Shown here: positions 59,990 to 64,000 of the stretch, in pieces | Numbering within the stretch: position 1 is the stretch's first letter | How the letters are laid out: each line of letters opens with the position of its first letter | Origin: Stenotrophomonas_A sp035629025 | GTDB lineage: Bacteria > Pseudomonadota > Gammaproteobacteria > Xanthomonadales > Xanthomonadaceae | Direction: 5' to 3' | NCBI GenBank assembly: GCA_035629025.1 | Contig: DASPIU010000063.1 | Coordinates: forward strand, 11,166 to 75,165 | DNA: 64,000 nt | Translations under genes and position numbers: made by a program | Notes under the pieces: generated by a model | What the model was told of the DNA's origin: nothing | What the model saw: the letters and a program-made list of their open reading frames with translations, nothing else | Database searches by the model: none

Positions 59990-60961
59990 TCAGGCCGCGG
60001 TGGCCGCCTCCAGCTGCTGCCACGTCGCCGTGTCGCAACGCTCCAGCAGATCCAGCGCGCCAAGGTTTTCCAGCAACTGCTCGACCCGGCTCGCACCCAG
60101 GATCACGCTGGAGACATGCCGATTGCGCAGGCACCAGGCGATGGCCAGGCGCGCCGGGCTTTCGCCCAGTTCGGCGGCCACCGCGCTGAAACGGCGCGCG
60201 CGCTCGATGCGTTGTTCTTCCGCACTGCCCATCACCATGTCGCGCAGCCATTCGCGCCCGGGCTGGCCAAGCCGCGACTCGCCGCTGATGCCGGCGTTGT
60301 ACTTGCCGGTCAGCAGGCCCGAGGCCAGCGGCGACCAGATCGTCGTGCCCAGTCCGCCCTCGCACAGCGCGGCGTATTCGCGTTCCAGCCGCTCGCGGTG
60401 CAGCAGGTTGTATTGCGGTTGCTCCATCGATGGCCCGAACCATTGCCCGGCGCGGGCAATGTCCTGTGCCTGTTCGATCTGCGCGGCCGACCACTCCGAT
60501 GTGCCCCAGTACAGCACCTTGCCCTGGCGCACCAGCAGGTCCATGGCGCGCACGGTTTCCTCGATCGGCGTGTCCGGGTCGGGGCGGTGGCAGAAATAAA
60601 GGTCGAGGTAGTCCACGCGTAGCCGCCGCAGTGCCGCCTCGCAGGCATCGACCACGTGCTTGCGCGACAAGCCGCGCTGCGTCGGCCGCGGCTCGGCGGC
60701 GCTGCCGAAGAACACCTTGCTCGACACGCAGTAGCCATCGCGCGGCAGGCGCAGGTCGGCGATGACATCGCCCATCACCTGCTCGGCGCGGCCCTGTGCA
60801 TAGACCTCGGCGTTGTCGAAGAAGTTGACACCGTGGTCCCAGGCCGCGGCGATCAGGTTGCGCGCCTCGTCGCGGCTGATCTGGCTGCCGAAGGTCACCC
60901 AGGCGCCAAAGGACAGTGCGGAAATCTGCAGGCCGGTCGAACCGAGGCGGCGGTATTGCAT
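59990..60961 (-). CDS. Aldo/keto reductase (K+ channel beta-subunit / YghZ-like)
   Basis: An NADPH-dependent reductase of 323 residues with a TIM-barrel fold. MQYRRLGSTGLQISALSFGA and NFFDNAEVYAQGRAEQVMG contain the catalytic Asp and Tyr. VSSKVFFG supplies the Lys, and YLDLYFCHRPDPDTPIEETV supplies the His. SPLASGLLTGKYN and SSVILGASRVEQLLENL bind the cofactor phosphate. AGGAG stands 7 bases before the ATG at 60961. The substrate is unknown. It has no operon partners. Confidence 0.92.
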   Translation of the reverse strand: MQYRRLGSTGLQISALSFGAWVTFGSQISRDEARNLIAAAWDHGVNFFDNAEVYAQGRAEQVMGDVIADLRLPRDGYCVSSKVFFGSAAEPRPTQRGLSRKHVVDACEAALRRLRVDYLDLYFCHRPDPDTPIEETVRAMDLLVRQGKVLYWGTSEWSAAQIEQAQDIARAGQWFGPSMEQPQYNLLHRERLEREYAALCEGGLGTTIWSPLASGLLTGKYNAGISGESRLGQPGREWLRDMVMGSAEEQRIERARRFSAVAAELGESPARLAIAWCLRNRHVSSVILGASRVEQLLENLGALDLLERCDTATWQQLEAATAA

Positions 60962-61142
60962 GGCGGGCTCCTGTGAGGCAACGCGGCACCCGCGCGGCCG
61001 GGGCGGCAGTGTACCCGCGCGCCCGTCGCCGCGGCGCAATGCCTTGAGCGCAAAGGGAAAGCGGGCAACTGAATCGGCCGTCCTTGCCGGCCCTGGCCCC
61101 CTGCTCTAGGCTTCCTCCTTTTGCCGGGTTCCAGGGGACAGC

Positions 61143-62441
61143 ATGCTCGAGGGTTTGGGAAGGGTCGGCTTCGGCCTGTTCGGGTTGGCGGTGCTCCTCG
61201 GCATCACCTGGCTGTTCTCCAATAACAAGCGTGCGGTGGACTGGCGCCTGGTCATCACCGGCGTGCTGCTGCAGATCGGCTTTGCCGCGCTGGTGCTGCT
61301 GGTGCCGGGCGGCCGCGACGTCTTCAACTGGCTCGGCCAGGGCTTCGTGAAGGTCCTGAGCTTCGTCAACGAAGGTTCCACCTTCATCTTCGGCAGCCTG
61401 ATGGATGCCAAGAGCTACGGCTTCATCTTCGCCTTCCAGGTGCTGCCGACCATCATCTTCTTCTCCGCGCTGATGGGCGTGCTCTACCACCTGGGCGTGA
61501 TGCAGGCGGTGGTGCGGGCGATGGCCTGGGCGATCACCAAGGTGATGCGCGTGTCCGGCGCCGAGACCACCAGCGTCTGCGCCAGCGTGTTCATCGGCCA
61601 GACCGAGGCGCCGCTGACCGTGCGCCCGTACATCCCGAAGATGACCCAGTCCGAATTGCTGACGATGATGATCGGCGGCATGGCGCATATCGCCGGTGGC
61701 GTGCTCGCCGCCTACGTCGGCATGCTCGGCGGCGGCGATCCGGCGCAGCAGGCGTTCTATGCCAAGCATCTGCTGGCGGCGAGCATCATGGCCGCGCCGG
61801 CGACGCTGGTGGTGGCCAAGCTGCTGGTGCCCGAGACCGGCACCCCGCTCACCCGCGGCACGGTGAAGATGGAAGTGGAAAAGAACACCTCCAACATCAT
61901 CGACGCGGCCGCTGCCGGTGCCGGCGACGGCCTGCGCCTGGCGCTGAACATCGGCGCGATGCTGCTGGCGTTTATCGCCCTCATCGCCCTGGTCAATGCA
62001 CCGCTGACCTGGTTTGGCGAGGTCACCGGCATTGCCGCGGCGATTGGCCGGCCGACCAGCCTGTCGACCATCTTCGGTTACATCCTGGCACCGGTTGCCT
62101 GGGTGATCGGCACACCCTGGGCCGACGCCACTACGGTAGGCTCGCTGATCGGACAGAAGGTGGTCATCAACGAATTCGTCGCCTACACCGAGTTGTCGCG
62201 TATCGTGAACGGCCAGGTGCCGGGCGTGTCGCTCAGTGGCGAAGGCGCGCTGATCGCCACCTATGCGCTGTGCGGCTTTGCCAACTTCAGCTCGATCGCG
62301 ATCCAGATCGGCGGCATTGGCGGGCTGGCGCCGGAGCGCCGCCACGACCTGGCCAGGTTCGGTCTGCGCGCGGTGCTGGGCGGCTCGATCGCCACGTTCA
62401 TGACCGCCACCATCGCCGGCGTGCTGTCGCACTTCGGCTGA
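61143..62441 (+). CDS. nupC: NupC-type concentrative nucleoside transporter
   Basis: An inner-membrane ion-coupled nucleoside importer of the CNT family, 432 residues, about ten helices. Diagnostic blocks are AETTSVCASVFIGQTEAPLT (the GQTEAPL substrate-binding motif), MMIGGMAHIAGGVLAAYVGM, KMEVEKNTSNIIDAAAAGAG and TYALCGFANFSSIAIQIGG. AGGGGA precedes the ATG. A ribokinase-family kinase follows after 89 bp, suggesting joint uptake and phosphorylation of nucleosides or their sugar. Confidence 0.94.
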   Translation: MLEGLGRVGFGLFGLAVLLGITWLFSNNKRAVDWRLVITGVLLQIGFAALVLLVPGGRDVFNWLGQGFVKVLSFVNEGSTFIFGSLMDAKSYGFIFAFQVLPTIIFFSALMGVLYHLGVMQAVVRAMAWAITKVMRVSGAETTSVCASVFIGQTEAPLTVRPYIPKMTQSELLTMMIGGMAHIAGGVLAAYVGMLGGGDPAQQAFYAKHLLAASIMAAPATLVVAKLLVPETGTPLTRGTVKMEVEKNTSNIIDAAAAGAGDGLRLALNIGAMLLAFIALIALVNAPLTWFGEVTGIAAAIGRPTSLSTIFGYILAPVAWVIGTPWADATTVGSLIGQKVVINEFVAYTELSRIVNGQVPGVSLSGEGALIATYALCGFANFSSIAIQIGGIGGLAPERRHDLARFGLRAVLGGSIATFMTATIAGVLSHFG

Positions 62442-62530
62442 GGGGCGGCCCGCGCCGAGTGGCTTCCCCGTTTGGCGTTGTTGTTGTACCCGTAATCCGG
62501 CAATCCCCATAAGTGAAAAGAGAAGCCCCT

Positions 62531-63478
62531 ATGAGTTCGGTCGTCGTCGTCGGTTCGTTCAATGTCGATCATGTCTGGCGCTGCGAGACGCTGCCGGCGC
62601 CAGGGGCGACGATCGCGGGCCGCTACAGCACCGGCCCCGGCGGCAAGGGCTTCAATCAGGCGGTGGCCAGTGCTCGCGCTGGCGCGCGCACGCATTTCGT
62701 CTGTGCACTGGGTGAGGATGCGGGCGGTGCGATGGCGCGCGGCCTGGCCGCGCAGGACGGCATCGACCTGGTCGCAGAGTCCAGCGCCGACCCGACCGGC
62801 ACGGGCGGCATCTATGTCGACGCGCACGGCCGCAACACCATTGTGATCGGCCCGGGCGCCAACGCCCTGCTGAGTGAAGGCTTCATCGCCGGCCAGCAGC
62901 CGCTGGTCGCCGCGGCGCGGGTGTTGCTGGCGCAGCTGGAATCGCCGGTGGAGACGATCGAATCGGCCCTGGCCCTGGCCCGCGACGCTGGCGTGCTGAC
63001 GGTGCTCAATGCCGCGCCGGCCAACGCGCCCAGTTCGATCGGCCTGCTCAAGCTGGCCGACGTATTGACCCCGAACGAAACCGAGTTCGCGGCGCTGCTC
63101 AGCCGCCACGTCGGCGAGCGGGTCAATGCCGACGATGTGGCCGCGCTCGATGGCGGCACCTTGCACGCGCTGTGCCGCAAGCTGTCGGCGGGCACGGTGG
63201 TGGTGACGCTGGGTTCGGTGGGCGCCTTCATTTCGCACGCGGACGAGCAGTTGCGCGGCGACAGCCAGGCCTATTACCGCGTTCCCGCCGAAGCGGCGCA
63301 GACCGTGGATACCACCGGTGCTGGCGATGCCTTCAACGGTGCCCTCGCCGCCTCGCTGGCGCAGCTGCCGGCCGAGGCGTTCGCGCAGCACGTGCGTTTT
63401 GCCACGCGGTTTGCGGCGCGCTCGACCGAGATGGAAGGGGCGGCTGTTTCGATGCCTCGGTTGACGCCGCAAGGCTGA
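62531..63478 (+). CDS. PfkB/ribokinase-family sugar or nucleoside kinase
   Basis: A kinase of 315 residues. The N-terminal PfkB motif GPGGKGFNQAVASARAGA and the C-terminal motif DTTGAGDAFNGALAASLA (catalytic Asp and anion hole) are intact. SVVVVGSFNVDHVWRCETLP is typical of ribokinases. The ATG at 62531 is chosen over a GTG at 62513. Position after a nucleoside transporter suggests ribokinase or nucleoside kinase activity in salvage, but substrate residues cannot be read with confidence. Confidence 0.88.
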   Translation: MSSVVVVGSFNVDHVWRCETLPAPGATIAGRYSTGPGGKGFNQAVASARAGARTHFVCALGEDAGGAMARGLAAQDGIDLVAESSADPTGTGGIYVDAHGRNTIVIGPGANALLSEGFIAGQQPLVAAARVLLAQLESPVETIESALALARDAGVLTVLNAAPANAPSSIGLLKLADVLTPNETEFAALLSRHVGERVNADDVAALDGGTLHALCRKLSAGTVVVTLGSVGAFISHADEQLRGDSQAYYRVPAEAAQTVDTTGAGDAFNGALAASLAQLPAEAFAQHVRFATRFAARSTEMEGAAVSMPRLTPQG

Positions 63479-64000
63479 TCGGCTGGGTTGTTTTTTCTGC
63501 TTTGCCTGGTGGTGCTTCTTTGATTTGCCCTGCGCGGCCTGCGCTGTATTTGGGCTTGCGGATGGGGGGGTTTATTGAGGCGCGCGCTCGTGTGGGCGGA
63601 CGGTTGTGGCGGCTTGCGGTGCGGGCGCCGCCCTGGCGGGGATGTCCGTCGCGGCTCAGTCAGACGTCCTGTCCGATTCGCCGCCGTGGCACATCCATGT
63701 GCCACTGACGAACATCCCCGCCAGGACGACGCAAGGCGCTTCATTGTTCTCATTCTTCATGGGCGCGCTGGAGAAGGTGAGGAGGAAAAGCGGCACCCCG
63801 CTTGCTATCGCGGGCGAAAACGTCGCGGCTTCGACGTCACCTGGCGAAGCCGGAATTTTGCCGTCGTCATCGAGAACAGGGACTCGTGCTCTTCACCTCT
63901 CCCCCTCCGGGCGCGCCTCGAACGAAGCGTGAAAACAGAAGCGCCTTGCGCCGTTCCGGCGGGTAGGGCCGTCAGTGGCACATGGATGTGCCACGGCGGC
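63479..64000. other. Non-coding tail with nested inverted repeats
   Basis: There is no supportable gene. An open frame at 63606-63932 overlaps the repeat arms, has no ribosome site, and reads as low-complexity translation. It is treated as spurious. T-rich sequence (TTGTTTTTTCTGC) follows the kinase stop and may be part of a weak terminator. Confidence 0.6.
63627..64000. repeat. Perfect 31-bp inverted repeat with internal hairpins, cut by window end
   Basis: 63680-63710 and 63970-64000 are exact reverse complements over 31 bp. Homology continues imperfectly inward (GCAAGGCGCTTC at 63732-63743, matched near 63940). Each arm has an internal hairpin GTGGCACAT-CC-ATGTGCCAC. The left arm also pairs with 63630-63651 (TGGCGGGGATGTCCGTC against GACGAACATCCCCGCCA), giving a long cruciform. 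The right end is truncated by the window. Confidence 0.75.

Noticed and set aside
63606..63932. 108-aa open frame near the window end
   Set aside because: It lies within inverted-repeat arms, lacks a ribosome site and gives a low-complexity translation; more likely repeat DNA than a gene.

Overview
The window is very GC-rich chromosomal DNA with genes on both strands. Its content points to the Xanthomonadaceae (Xanthomonas / Pseudoxanthomonas / Lysobacter / Stenotrophomonas group). The grounds are an LptD signal peptide region that reads like the Xanthomonas protein, an ahpF-oxyR pair, a VgrR/VgrS (ColR/ColS)-like pair, hemP under a Fur-box promoter, and GTAG-headed REP hairpins between genes. 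The genus cannot be fixed from sequence alone. No rRNA, tRNA, CRISPR array, prophage, transposase or integrase was seen, so this is mostly core genome with one large accessory-looking surface locus.

Layout. 1-3.6 kb: oxidative stress (ahpF 3' part, oxyR), an Rnk-type regulator and transaldolase. 3.7-6.3 kb (minus): a LamB-type maltoporin, msrA and a DUF2007 protein. 6.3-13.7 kb (plus): glnS, an AraC regulator with an EamA exporter, a Cys-rich lipoprotein, a deaminase, rlmM, a periplasmic beta-propeller lactonase and an unrecognised 238-aa protein. 14.0-17.6 kb (minus): a Tat-exported GFOR-like oxidoreductase and two tandem UbiH-family flavin monooxygenases. 17.7-19.8 kb (plus): a BtuM-like membrane protein beside a corrinoid adenosyltransferase, then an HDAC-family deacetylase. 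19.9-27.0 kb (plus): the lptD-surA-pdxA-rsmA-apaG-apaH run. 27.5-33.1 kb (minus): folA-thyA-lgt, lemA with two TPM-domain proteins, terC and dgkA. 33.4-41.6 kb: an SGNH esterase, a two-component pair, tesA divergent from ybbA-ybbP (the E. coli arrangement), and a GH109-like enzyme.

41.8-58.3 kb (minus) is the most unusual part. A membrane histidine kinase and an OmpR-type regulator sit directly upstream of a 3,186-residue secreted protein built of DUF11 and SdrD_B-like repeats. It is followed, with a 4-bp overlap, by a 1,120-residue outer-membrane barrel protein with an Ig-like N-terminus, and then by an OmpA-family protein. A good sigma70-type promoter, tandem 10-bp direct repeats and a leader hairpin lie between the regulator and the giant gene. 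This reads as a dedicated, two-component-controlled cell-surface apparatus, and I know of no described function for it.

58.4-64 kb: a REP pair, a DUF486 protein, hemP with an unrecognised partner gene, an aldo/keto reductase, a NupC-type nucleoside transporter next to a ribokinase-family sugar kinase, and a terminal stretch made of long inverted repeats.
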